9,078 nt of DNA from Bordetella parapertussis (lineage in GTDB: Bacteria > Cyanobacteriota > Cyanobacteriia > PCC-6307 > Cyanobiaceae), in NCBI GenBank assembly GCA_943324725.2, contig CALPMR020000110.1, forward strand, positions 1-9,078. The letters are read 5' to 3'. Of this stretch, positions 1-6,126 are shown piece after piece. The number at the start of each line of letters is the position of its first letter. Positions within the stretch are counted from its first letter, which is position 1. A program made the position numbers and the translations under genes. The notes below the pieces were generated by a model. It saw only the letters and a program-made list of their open reading frames with translations, did not search any database and was not told the origin of the DNA.

Positions 1-51
1 AAGCGCCGCCGCATTTTGTTACAGGAGGAGCGGCGGCGGATGGAGCTCTGA
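1..51 (+). CDS. C-terminal tail of an unidentified protein (partial, cut by left edge)
   Basis: Reading from base 1, the + strand gives 16 codons ending in TGA at 49-51. The encoded tail is very basic and acidic (KRRRILLQEERRRMEL), as in the charged helical end of a larger protein. Nothing more of the gene is visible, so no family can be assigned. A DnaJ-domain protein near ndhO would fit my recollection of picocyanobacterial gene order, but that is memory, not sequence evidence. The gene converges on ndhO, whose open frame runs through this stretch on the other strand. It could be a chance frame, since only 51 bases are available. Confidence 0.4.
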   Translation, partial: KRRRILLQEERRRMEL

Positions 52-365
52 GGCCGCTCCGCTTGTCTCGCTGCGGCTGCCTCCCTACAGCTGGACGCAA
101 AGGGCTCGAGCTGGTCGAGCCGCAGCCAGACATCCGGAACCGGGCGTCGCCAGCGCAGCTGGGCATAGTCGCCTTTGATCACCAGGATCTCGCCCGGTCC
201 CTCGAAGATGTAGGCGGGCGGCTGCGGATCGCTGGCGGCGGCCTCCAGACTGGCGGCGTAGCTGGCGCGGGCCACCCGCACCAGGGCACCTTTTTTCAGG
301 GCTGGCGCTGCGCTGGCTGCCGGGGAAGTGGCGGCCGGTGGAGTGGGGGCGGTCGTGTCGGCCAT
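1..365 (-). CDS. ndhO: NAD(P)H-quinone oxidoreductase subunit O (NdhO); 3' end not in window
   Basis: NdhO is a small peripheral subunit of the cyanobacterial/chloroplast NDH-1 complex, which works in cyclic electron flow and respiration at the thylakoid membrane. The ATG is at 365-363 with an in-frame TAG just upstream, so the start is well bounded. An Ala/Pro/Thr-rich lead of about 22 residues is followed by the conserved core: LKKGALVRV (23-31), YIFEGPGEILVIKGDYAQLRWRRP (52-75, the family hallmark) and PDVWLRLDQLEPF (77-89). Family members normally end at about this point, at roughly 70-90 residues. Here the frame continues without a stop to base 1 (at least 121 codons), adding a Cys/Arg-rich, non-conserved tail that overlaps the convergent 1-51 frame. 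Either the tail is real or there is a sequence error or frameshift near codons 88-93. The gene is divergent from the epimerase gene across a 91-bp spacer (366-456), which probably holds both promoters. I could not identify promoter boxes in it. Confidence 0.9.
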   Translation of the reverse strand, partial: MADTTAPTPPAATSPAASAAPALKKGALVRVARASYAASLEAAASDPQPPAYIFEGPGEILVIKGDYAQLRWRRPVPDVWLRLDQLEPFASSCREAAAARQAERPQSSIRRRSSCNKMRRR

Positions 366-456
366 GGCGGGCTTGGCGGCAGAGCCACGCTAAGCGCTGG
401 CGGCGCCAGCGGCTGCAGCCCTAGCCTCGTCACCAGGATTGGTACGGGATCACGAC

Positions 457-1392
457 ATGAGGCTGCTGCTGCTGGGATGTTCGGGATTCGTGGGGAGGGA
501 GCTGGTGCCCTTCCTGCTCAAGCTGGGACACTCCCTCACCCTGGTCAGCCGCCGACCCCATCCCTTTCCCCTGCTGGAAAGCGACCGGTTGGTCTGCCTG
601 CGGCTCGATCCCGCCGAAGCCGCCAGCTGGCAGACACCGGAGCTGCGTCAGGCCCTGGCCGCGGCCGAGGGGGTCGTGAACCTGGCGGGGGAGCCGATCG
701 CCGAAAAGCGCTGGACCCCCGAACATCGCCAACGGCTGCTGGACAGCCGCCTCAGCACCACCACCTGTCTGGCGGCGGCGATGGCCCCATTGCGGCAGCC
801 GCCGCGGGTGCTGGTCAATGCCTCCGCTGTCGGCTACTACGGCACCAGCCTGGAGCAGCGGTTCAGTGAGGCCAGCCCGGCTGGTGACGATTGGCTTGCC
901 CAGCTCTGCCAGCGCTGGGAGGCCGCCGCGGCGACCGTGCCGGGTGCCTGTCGCCTGGTGATCCTGCGCCTCGGCATTGTGCTCGGCCCCGACGGTGGTG
1001 CCCTCGGCAAGATGCTGCCGGTGTTCCGGCTGGGTTTCGGCGGCCCGGTGGGTTCAGGCCAGCAGTGGATGAGCTGGATCGAGCGCCACGATCTCTGCCG
1101 GCTGATCGCCACCGCCCTGGAGGATGCCGCCTACAGCGGCGTCTACAACGCCGTGGCGCCGGAACCGACTCGCATGGGCATCTTCGCCAACGCGCTCGGG
1201 CGGGCCCTGGGCCGGCCGAGTCTGCTGCCGGTACCGGGGGCGATTCTGCAGCTGCTGCTGGGCGATGGGGCCCGGGTGGTGCTGGAGGGACAGCAGGTGC
1301 TGCCGGAACGCTTGCTGGCCCAGGGCTTCCAGTTTCAGTGCCCCGCGCTCAACGCTGCCCTCGCCGCTGCCACCAGCCCAGGGCCCCGCTGA
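457..1392 (+). CDS. TIGR01777 family NAD(P)-dependent epimerase/dehydratase
   Basis: This is an atypical/extended SDR protein of the TIGR01777 family (311 aa; family members are about 300). It probably binds NAD(P) in the cytoplasm; the physiological substrate is not known. The Rossmann motif GCSGFVG is at residues 7-13, NLAGEPI at 75-81, the NASAVGYYG segment around the usual active-site Tyr at 121-129, RLGIVLG at 171-177, and WMSWIERHDLC at 204-214 (the 'W-IH-D' type motif of this family). The C-terminal domain (about 258-305, LPVPGAILQLLLG followed by RVVLEGQQVLPERLLAQGF) matches the DUF1731 extension. I chose ATG 457 because it puts the dinucleotide-binding strand at the very N-terminus. 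A TTG at 439 would add six residues and lacks a usable Shine-Dalgarno. It is divergent from ndhO, and its 3' end overlaps the convergent small membrane protein gene by 44 bp. Confidence 0.92.
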   Translation: MRLLLLGCSGFVGRELVPFLLKLGHSLTLVSRRPHPFPLLESDRLVCLRLDPAEAASWQTPELRQALAAAEGVVNLAGEPIAEKRWTPEHRQRLLDSRLSTTTCLAAAMAPLRQPPRVLVNASAVGYYGTSLEQRFSEASPAGDDWLAQLCQRWEAAAATVPGACRLVILRLGIVLGPDGGALGKMLPVFRLGFGGPVGSGQQWMSWIERHDLCRLIATALEDAAYSGVYNAVAPEPTRMGIFANALGRALGRPSLLPVPGAILQLLLGDGARVVLEGQQVLPERLLAQGFQFQCPALNAALAAATSPGPR

Positions 1393-1687
1393 GCAGGGCC
1401 GCGGCCATCAGCAGGCCGATCGCCGGGGTGAACAGCGGCTCCCACAACGTCTGGAACAGCCGCAGGGGAGCCTCCACCCCATTGCTGTGCAGCAGCACCG
1501 CCAGGGCAAACCAGAGGGCCGCCGCGATCACCAGAAACACATCGGCCACCAGGGCCAGATCGAGCCAGCGCTTCAATCGCTGCAGCAGCGATGTCGACGC
1601 TGAGTCGGCGGCGACTTCGCTGCGGGGCTCGCCGCGGCGGGCCGGGCGATCGCCGGCGGCGCCGCTGTCGGTCGGTGGGGGGGTCAT
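1349..1687 (-). CDS. Small two-helix membrane protein, function unknown
   Basis: The product is 112 aa. The N-terminal ~40 residues are polar and rich in Pro, Ser, Arg and Glu. They are followed by a short amphipathic basic stretch (LLQRLKRWLD, 34-43) and two hydrophobic segments, about 43-66 (ALVADVFLVIAAALWFALAV core) and 84-106 (LFTPAIGLLMAAALLSGALGWW), with a basic tail QRRGQR. I do not recognise a family beyond 'conserved hypothetical cyanobacterial membrane protein'. Its ATG overlaps the stop of the LpxB-related gene as ATGA (1687-1684), which indicates translational coupling and supports it being a real gene. Its last 44 bp overlap the end of the convergent epimerase gene. A HIP1 octamer lies within its 5' coding region. 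Confidence 0.75.
   Translation of the reverse strand: MTPPPTDSGAAGDRPARRGEPRSEVAADSASTSLLQRLKRWLDLALVADVFLVIAAALWFALAVLLHSNGVEAPLRLFQTLWEPLFTPAIGLLMAAALLSGALGWWQRRGQR
1646..1653. repeat. HIP1 octamer GCGATCGC
   Basis: Highly iterated palindrome GCGATCGC, characteristic of many cyanobacterial genomes. This copy lies in the N-terminal coding part of the small membrane protein gene. It is useful mainly as a marker of cyanobacterial origin. Confidence 0.85.
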
Positions 1688-2979
1688 CGCGTTCCGGCCT
1701 GCAGGTCGCTCAGCAGCTCCATGATCGCCGCCGCCATGCGGTCGCTGCCGCCGGTACCGCCGATCCGCTCGGCGCCGATCGCCGCCAGTCGGCGCCGCCA
1801 GCTCGGGCCCTGCCCGGGATCGGCCAGCCGGCTCAGCAGGTCGCCGGCCAGGTCGGCGCCGGCCTGCAGGGCTTGGGCGCTGCCCACCGCACAGCGTTCG
1901 GCTACGTCACGGCCCGCTGTGCCATGGGCGGCTGAACCATGGCCGGCGGAACCAGCGGCGCAGCTGACCCCCGGACCGAGCAGGCGCCGCTGGGCTTCGG
2001 CGAATCCGGCCGTGAACTGGGGCCCCTGGCCCTCCAGCTGCAGCACCGGCTTGCCCAGTCCCACCGCCTGTTCAGCGGCGGTTCCAGTCATGGACAGCAC
2101 CAGGTCACTGCCGTTCAGCACTGCCGCGAACCGCCCCCAGTGCAGTTGCAGCCGCTGGCGGCCGTGCACCAGCACGTGGGAGGCGTTGCCATCTTCCGGG
2201 CCCTGTCCCTGTTCCAGCCTCCAGCCCAGCGGGGCAGCAATGCGGGCCAGGCTGCCGGCATCCAGATCCCCAACCAGGGCGGCCTGCAGTGCCAAGGCCT
2301 GCGGGGTCTGCAGTCGGGCCGGCAGCCGGCCGAGCAGGCCCAGCAACAGCTCGAGGTTGCGCAGGGCCTCCGGCAGGCGACTGCCGGGCAACACCGCCAC
2401 GGTCTGGGCGGCTCCCCCTGGAATCGGCTCACCGGCCTCGCGCACCAGGTCGAGGAAGGGATTGCCCAGAAACTCCACCGGCCGCCCCAGCTGGGCGCTG
2501 AGGTCGCCGGCGGTCAGGGCATCCCGGCTCCAGACCCGGCGAAAGCCGCGGCTGCGCAGCAGCCAGCCACAGGGCCAGGGCAGCCGCAGGCGGCCTTCAT
2601 AGTGACTTGAATAGGCGACCAGATAGACCACGGCCGGTCGCCGGCCCAGCCAGGCGGCCAGCACCGGCAGCAGATCACCGACCGCCACGATCAGCTGGTC
2701 GCGGCGGCCGCGCAGGCTCAGCAGACGCCGCAGGACATCGAGATGCTGGCCTTCCCGCAGTTCCGTGAGGCGACCGGCCAGGCTGGTGTACCCCAGTCCA
2801 CCGGTGCTGAATTCGCGGGTGCGGCTGATCACGGGAATACCGGCCTGCCGGTAGGCATGGCCGTGGCCCACCAGGGGCAGCGCTTCCACGCTCAGCCCCC
2901 GGGCCAGCAGCCGCCGGCCCAGCAAGGCGCCACTGAGGTCTTCCCCGTGGCCGTTGCTCAGCAGTAGCAGTCGGCTCAA
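1684..2979 (-). CDS. Lipid-A-disaccharide synthase-related protein (TIGR03492-like GT-B glycosyltransferase)
   Basis: The 431-aa protein belongs to the cyanobacterial/plant family described as 'lipid-A-disaccharide synthase-related', with a GT-B fold like LpxB and MurG. The true substrate is not established. Visible landmarks are the N-terminal LLLLSNGHGEDLSG (4-17), AVGDLLPVLAAW (99-110), VLPGSR (196-201, an LpxB-like signature) and SMTGTAAEQAVGLGKPVLQ (296-314, the nucleotide-sugar-binding region of the C-terminal domain). The start is TTG at 2979-2977, overlapping the upstream TPR stop as TTGA. It was chosen because it places the SNGHGE motif at the expected N-terminus and the overlap indicates coupling. 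Between residues 343 and 357 there is a run of three pentapeptides (GSAGH, GSAAH, GTAGR) encoded by an in-frame 15-bp repeat, an apparent local expansion. It is the middle gene of a three-gene operon with a TPR protein and a small membrane protein, suggesting action at a membrane. Confidence 0.9.
   Translation of the reverse strand: MSRLLLLSNGHGEDLSGALLGRRLLARGLSVEALPLVGHGHAYRQAGIPVISRTREFSTGGLGYTSLAGRLTELREGQHLDVLRRLLSLRGRRDQLIVAVGDLLPVLAAWLGRRPAVVYLVAYSSHYEGRLRLPWPCGWLLRSRGFRRVWSRDALTAGDLSAQLGRPVEFLGNPFLDLVREAGEPIPGGAAQTVAVLPGSRLPEALRNLELLLGLLGRLPARLQTPQALALQAALVGDLDAGSLARIAAPLGWRLEQGQGPEDGNASHVLVHGRQRLQLHWGRFAAVLNGSDLVLSMTGTAAEQAVGLGKPVLQLEGQGPQFTAGFAEAQRRLLGPGVSCAAGSAGHGSAAHGTAGRDVAERCAVGSAQALQAGADLAGDLLSRLADPGQGPSWRRRLAAIGAERIGGTGGSDRMAAAIMELLSDLQAGTR
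1922..1966. repeat. 15-bp tandem repeat inside the LpxB-related gene
   Basis: CCATGGGCGGCTGAA (1922-1936) is followed by CCATGGCCGGCGGAA (1937-1951, 12 of 15 matching) and a more diverged third unit CCAGCGGCGCAGCTG (1952-1966). The period of 15 keeps the reading frame and, on the - strand, yields the pentapeptide series GSAGH, GSAAH, GTAGR. Confidence 0.7.
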
Positions 2980-3407
2980 GCCTGCAGCCAGGCTCGCACC
3001 TTCTCCAGGGCTTGCCAGCCCGGACGTCGCTTGAGCCCATCGGCCATCGAGTCGTTCAACTCCGCGGCCAGCTCAGGGGCCATCACCATCACCCGCTGCA
3101 CGATCTCGATGTGCTCGCGCACCCCTTTCTGACCCGTCTCCAGCATCGCCACGCTCAGGTTGATGCGGGCCTGGGGATCCTGAGGATTGAGCCGCACCGC
3201 CGTGCGGGCCGAGCCCAGGGCGTCGTTGGGGCGATCGAGTAGCAGCTGCAGCCAGGCCAGGCAGATCCAGCCGGCTGACTGCTTCGGCGACTGGGCGGTG
3301 ATGGTCAGGAAGTCGTCGATCAGATCTTCGGGGGCGGCCCCCTGCTGATAGCGGCCGATCGCCTGGTCGAACAGGGAGTCTTCGCTGGAGGAGGGGCTGG
3401 CCGTCAT
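2976..3407 (-). CDS. TPR-like repeat protein, first gene of the LpxB-related operon
   Basis: The product is 143 aa and soluble. After a short Ser/Asp-rich start it shows helical repeats resembling tetratricopeptide units, at about 43-76 (ending ALGSARTAVRLNPQ, a typical TPR second helix) and 77-110 (ARINLSVAMLETGQKG). The C-terminus ends in an amphipathic helix around WQALEKVRAWLQA. TPR domains mediate protein-protein contacts; no enzymatic motif is seen. The start is ATG 3407-3405, the first in-frame Met; no clear Shine-Dalgarno precedes it. The stop TGA (2978-2976) overlaps the TTG of the glycosyltransferase gene, so the two are probably co-translated and may interact. The iscA/sufA gene ends 73 bp upstream in the same orientation and could be co-transcribed. 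Confidence 0.8.
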   Translation of the reverse strand: MTASPSSSEDSLFDQAIGRYQQGAAPEDLIDDFLTITAQSPKQSAGWICLAWLQLLLDRPNDALGSARTAVRLNPQDPQARINLSVAMLETGQKGVREHIEIVQRVMVMAPELAAELNDSMADGLKRRPGWQALEKVRAWLQA

Positions 3408-3480
3408 GGCTGCGGCAACGGGGCAAGGCGTGACGCTCAGATTCCCACGCCGTGCGACCGGCCGGATGCAGGCGGCGGCT

Positions 3481-3924
3481 TCAGACGGCGAAGGAGCTGC
3501 CGCAGCCGCAGGTCTGGGTGGCGTTGGGATTGGTGAAGTTGAAGCCGCCGCCGATCAGGGCGCTGGAGAAGTCGAGCTGCATGCCGTAGATGTACAGCAG
3601 GCTCTTGGGATCGGAAACCACCCGGAAACTGGGCGCCCCGGCCGGTTCGTAGACATAGGTCTCATCGTCGCCCTGGATGGCGTCGGCGTCGATGAAGTCC
3701 ATGGTGTAACTCATGCCGCTGCAGCCGCCGGAACGCACCCCCACCCGCAGCAGCTTGGCGTCGCCCTGCTGCTGCATCAGCCTGGCCAGCTGCTTCATCG
3801 CCGGCTCGGTGATCAGGATGCCCTTGCCGTCGACGCCGGTGAAGGTGGCGCTGGCGGCTTCGCTGGCGACGACCTCGTTGGCGGCGGTTTCGCTGAGGGT
3901 GGGGGTGGCGGTCTCCGGAGTCAT
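3481..3924 (-). CDS. A-type Fe-S cluster carrier (IscA/SufA/HesB family)
   Basis: This is an A-type carrier/scaffold that binds Fe-S clusters or iron and passes clusters to target proteins in the cytosol. The three conserved cysteines are present: Cys68 in VRSGGCSGMSYTMDF, and Cys139 and Cys141 in QTCGCGSSF near the C-terminus. The rest of the fold is also clear: ILITEPAMKQL (36-46), DPKSLLYIYGMQLDFS (105-120) and GGGFNFTNPNA (125-135). At 147 aa it is longer than the ~105-120 aa usual for the family. The excess is an N-terminal Thr/Ala/Glu-rich segment of about 33 residues with no clear targeting signal. ATG 3924 is the only Met before the conserved domain, so the extension is probably translated. 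I cannot separate IscA from SufA by sequence alone, so I give no symbol. It is divergent from zds across a long intergenic region and upstream of the TPR/LpxB-related operon. Confidence 0.94.
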   Translation of the reverse strand: MTPETATPTLSETAANEVVASEAASATFTGVDGKGILITEPAMKQLARLMQQQGDAKLLRVGVRSGGCSGMSYTMDFIDADAIQGDDETYVYEPAGAPSFRVVSDPKSLLYIYGMQLDFSSALIGGGFNFTNPNATQTCGCGSSFAV

Positions 3925-4032
3925 GGCGTCAGGGGGCAGGGGATAGGGCGGGCTGGAGCTGGGTCAGAGGTTGCCCTTGAGGAAGGCCTCAGGACGACGG
4001 GAGCAGGCGGTGGCTGGAGGCCTGGTCGGCGG

Positions 4033-4165
4033 GATCGCTGAGCGGCGATGGCGGACTTTCGGAGAAATAAACCTGGATCCATGTCCCCTGATCGGGAGCA
4101 AAAGATTCGGTGATGGCCGATCAGCGATCCGGTGGCCGTGAATGCCGGGCTGATCGCTGAGCGGC
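4033..4165. repeat. Repeated 14-mer GATCGCTGAGCGGC with inverted partner
   Basis: GATCGCTGAGCGGC occurs at 4033-4046 and again at 4152-4165. Between them, 4117-4129 (CCGATCAGCGATC) is its reverse complement with one mismatch over 13 bases. The partner at 4121-4129 and the second copy at 4152-4160 form a perfect 9-bp inverted repeat (TCAGCGATC and GATCGCTGA) with a 22-nt spacer. The placement between two divergent genes would suit protein-binding sites, but this is inference. Confidence 0.6.
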
Positions 4166-4301
4166 TTGAGCGGTGCAGGGAGGCGGGGAGCGGCTAGTCG
4201 GGTTTGCTTTGCTACCGCTGGGGCTATCCAGGGCCGGTCAGTGGTCGGGGGCTGCTGCCCCGGGGATTGGATCTGGTGCTGGATGCTTCTGAACTGGCTT
4301 C

Positions 4302-4397
4302 ACTCTATGGAGTTCGCCGCGGGGCTGCCTGGCCCCCTTGGTCCTGTTCCAGCCATGCCTGGAAGGGCAGCGGCCCAGTCCCGTCACTCCATAGAGT
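4302..4397 (+). promoter_or_regulatory. Nested inverted repeat, candidate structured leader of zds
   Basis: ACTCTATGGAGT (4302-4313) and ACTCCATAGAGT (4386-4397) are perfect 12-bp reverse complements. Inside, GCTGCC (4324-4329) can pair with GGCAGC (4366-4371), flanked by GGG 4321-4323 with CCC 4374-4376 across a two-base bulge. At the centre TTCCAG (4347-4352) and CTGGAA (4359-4364) form a hairpin with a six-base loop. The whole folds as one long interrupted stem ending 13 nt before the GGAGAG ribosome binding site. No T-run follows, so it is not a simple terminator. It is not recognised as a known riboswitch, and transcription through it is assumed, not shown. Confidence 0.45.
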
Positions 4398-4410
4398 CTG
4401 GCCTGACACG

Positions 4411-4416
4411 GGAGAG
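4411..4416 (+). promoter_or_regulatory. Shine-Dalgarno site that decides the zds start
   Basis: GGAGAG lies six bases before the GTG at 4423. This GTG also begins exactly at the FAD-binding strand, which favours it over the TTG 219 bases upstream. Confidence 0.75.
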
Positions 4417-4422
4417 ACAATC

Positions 4423-5916
4423 GTGAGGGTGGCCATCGTGGGTGCCGGTCTGGCCGGTCTGTCGGCGGCGGTCGACCTGGTGGACGCCGGCCATCAGGTG
4501 GATCTCTACGAGGCGCGCCCCTTTTTCGGCGGCAAGGTGGGCAGCTGGGTCGACGACGGCGGTAACCACATCGAAATGGGGTTGCACGTCTTTTTCTTCA
4601 ACTACGCCAATCTCTTCGCCCTGATGCGCAAGGTGGGAGCGATCGACAACCTCCTGCCCAAGGACCACACCCATCTGTTCGTCAATCGCGGCGGTGATCT
4701 GCGCGAGCTCGATTTCCGCTTTCTGATCGGCGCGCCCTTCAATGGCCTCAAGGCCTTCTTCACCACCCCCCAGCTCGACTGGGTCGACAAGCTGCGCAAT
4801 GCCCTGGCCCTGGGCACCAGTCCGATCGTGCTGGGACTGGTCAACTACGAGGCGGCGATGAAGGTGATCCGCGACCTCGATCGCATCAGTTTCCAGCAGT
4901 GGTTCCTCGGCCATGGCGGCAGCCAGCGCAGCATCGAGCGCATGTGGAATCCGATTGCCTACGCCCTCGGCTTCATCGACTGCGAGGCGATCTCGGCGCG
5001 TTGCATGCTGACGATCTTCCTGATGTTCGCCACCAAAACCGAGGCCTCCAAGCTCAACCTGCTCAAGGGCTCCCCCCATCGCTGGCTGACCGGGCCGATC
5101 CTGGCCTACATCGAGGCGCGCGGCGGGCGCCTGCATCTGCGCCACCGGGTCACCGAGGTGCACTACGAGGAGAGAGGCAGCAGCGCAGCGGAGGACCCAG
5201 AGCTGCGGGTCACCGGACTCACCCTGGGCAGCCCCGAGGGTGACGTGGAGGTGCAGGCGGACGTCTACCTGGCCGCCTGCGACGTGCCGGGCATTCAGCG
5301 GCTGCTGCCGCAGGAGTGGCGCCGCTTCCCCCAGTTCGCGGCGATCGACAAGCTTGAGGCGGTGCCGGTGGCCACGGTGCAGTTGCGCTACGACGGCTGG
5401 GTGACCGAACTGGGGAACACGGCGGCGGCCAGCCGCCGCCGCGGGGATCTGGCCCAGCCAGCCGGGCTCGACAACCTTCTGTACACCGCGGACGCCGATT
5501 TCAGCTGTTTCGCCGATCTGGCCCTGGCCAGCCCGGTGGATTATCGGCGCGAGGGCCAGGGATCACTGCTGCAGTGTGTGCTCACCCCCGGCGATCCCTG
5601 GATTCCCAGGAAAAGCGAAGAGATCGTGGCCCACACCGATCGCCAGGTGCGCGAGCTGTTCCCGTCGGCGGCGCCGCTGCGGCTGCTCTGGAGCCATGTG
5701 GTCAAGCTTGCCCAGTCCCTGTATCGCGAAGCACCCGGTATGGAGCCCTACCGCCCGGATCAGCGCACGCCGGTCAGCAACTTCTTCCTGGCCGGCAGCT
5801 ATACCCGCCAGGACTACATCGATTCGATGGAGGGTGCCACCATGAGCGGCCGGCTGGCGGCGGCGGCGATTCTCGATCGCCCGGTGACCCTGGCCAGCAA
5901 GGCCTCGCTGCCCTGA
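4423..5916 (+). CDS. zds: 9,9'-di-cis-zeta-carotene desaturase (ZDS, CrtQ type)
   Basis: ZDS is an FAD-dependent carotenoid desaturase that converts zeta-carotene via neurosporene to lycopene in the plant/cyanobacterial poly-cis pathway. It is membrane-associated and passes electrons to plastoquinone. The protein is 497 aa, near the usual ~490. Landmarks from GTG 4423 are [17 protein letters not shown] (3-19, the FAD Rossmann motif GxGxxG), ribose-binding Glu30 in VDLYEAR, the FFGGKVGSW segment (34-42), [18 protein letters not shown] (47-64, ZDS-specific) and the C-terminal FAD motif [19 protein letters not shown]. Start choice: a GTG with a good Shine-Dalgarno; extending to TTG 4204 would add 73 unconserved residues. 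Residues 333-341 (TAAASRRRG) are encoded by a CGG/CCG inverted repeat and look like a small expansion relative to the family as I remember it. Next is an SRPBCC gene 210 bp downstream on the same strand. Confidence 0.97.
   Translation: MRVAIVGAGLAGLSAAVDLVDAGHQVDLYEARPFFGGKVGSWVDDGGNHIEMGLHVFFFNYANLFALMRKVGAIDNLLPKDHTHLFVNRGGDLRELDFRFLIGAPFNGLKAFFTTPQLDWVDKLRNALALGTSPIVLGLVNYEAAMKVIRDLDRISFQQWFLGHGGSQRSIERMWNPIAYALGFIDCEAISARCMLTIFLMFATKTEASKLNLLKGSPHRWLTGPILAYIEARGGRLHLRHRVTEVHYEERGSSAAEDPELRVTGLTLGSPEGDVEVQADVYLAACDVPGIQRLLPQEWRRFPQFAAIDKLEAVPVATVQLRYDGWVTELGNTAAASRRRGDLAQPAGLDNLLYTADADFSCFADLALASPVDYRREGQGSLLQCVLTPGDPWIPRKSEEIVAHTDRQVRELFPSAAPLRLLWSHVVKLAQSLYREAPGMEPYRPDQRTPVSNFFLAGSYTRQDYIDSMEGATMSGRLAAAAILDRPVTLASKASLP
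5420..5441. repeat. Perfect CGG/CCG inverted repeat within zds
   Basis: CGGCGGCGGC (5420-5429) and GCCGCCGCCG (5432-5441) are perfect reverse complements separated by CA. The repeat codes for Ala-Ala-Ala-Ser-Arg-Arg-Arg at a surface-loop-like position in ZDS. Confidence 0.8.
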
Positions 5917-5961
5917 AGCCTCCAATCTGCGCAGCCGTCGGACAAGCCCTTGCTCCGCAGC

Positions 5962-6046
5962 CGTTGGTCGGCCCCGCTGCGAATCCCGGCAGCAGCCCCC
6001 ACGCCGGTTCCCGCCCATGCGGCCGAACACCGAACACCGACCAACG
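5962..6046. repeat. 10-bp inverted repeat in the zds-SRPBCC spacer
   Basis: CGTTGGTCGG (5962-5971) and CCGACCAACG (6037-6046) are perfect reverse complements with 65 bases between. Inside is a short hairpin, GCTGC (5976-5980) with GCAGC (5989-5993). A seven-base direct repeat (CGAACAC twice, around 6024-6037) abuts the right arm. No T-run follows, so this is not an obvious terminator. The 210-bp spacer 5917-6126 otherwise holds no gene that I can support. Confidence 0.5.
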
Positions 6047-6126
6047 CCTGGGCTTCTGCTTAACCTGAAGGCCCGTTGAGCCTGAACCGATGATCAAGTA
6101 CCACCGATGACGCCTGGAACAAGCTG

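Larger units (their letters stand above)
3925..4422. other. 498-bp noncoding divergent region between the iscA-type gene and zds
   Basis: No open frame here has protein-like composition or a recognisable product. The frame extending zds upstream to TTG 4204 encodes an unconserved Trp/Pro/Gly-rich stretch and is treated as leader. The region should contain promoters for both divergent genes. It holds the repeated 14-mer at 4033 and 4152 with an inverted partner at 4117-4129, a GGGGC/GCCCC hairpin (4248-4252 with 4257-4261) and the nested inverted repeat 4302-4397. A 21-codon frame (4048-4113) is present but unsupported. I could not fix a -35/-10 pair with confidence. Confidence 0.75.

Noticed and set aside
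1721..2610. Long + strand open frames opposite the LpxB-related gene
   Set aside because: They are antisense to a conserved gene and rich in Ser/Arg/Pro or Gln/Gly, as expected from complementary high-GC codons.
3427..3451. GGCGTG/CACGCC stem between the iscA-type gene and the TPR gene
   Set aside because: It is only 6 bp with a 13-nt loop and no T-run. In such GC-rich DNA it is not distinguishable from chance.
4048..4113. 21-codon + strand ORF in the iscA-zds spacer
   Set aside because: It has an ATG and a stop but no convincing ribosome site, homology or coding context. It is too short to support as a gene or a leader peptide.
4204..4422. In-frame upstream extension of zds from TTG 4204 (73 extra residues)
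   Set aside because: The added residues are Trp/Pro/Gly-rich and unlike any ZDS N-terminus. The GTG at 4423 has a Shine-Dalgarno and starts directly at the FAD-binding motif.
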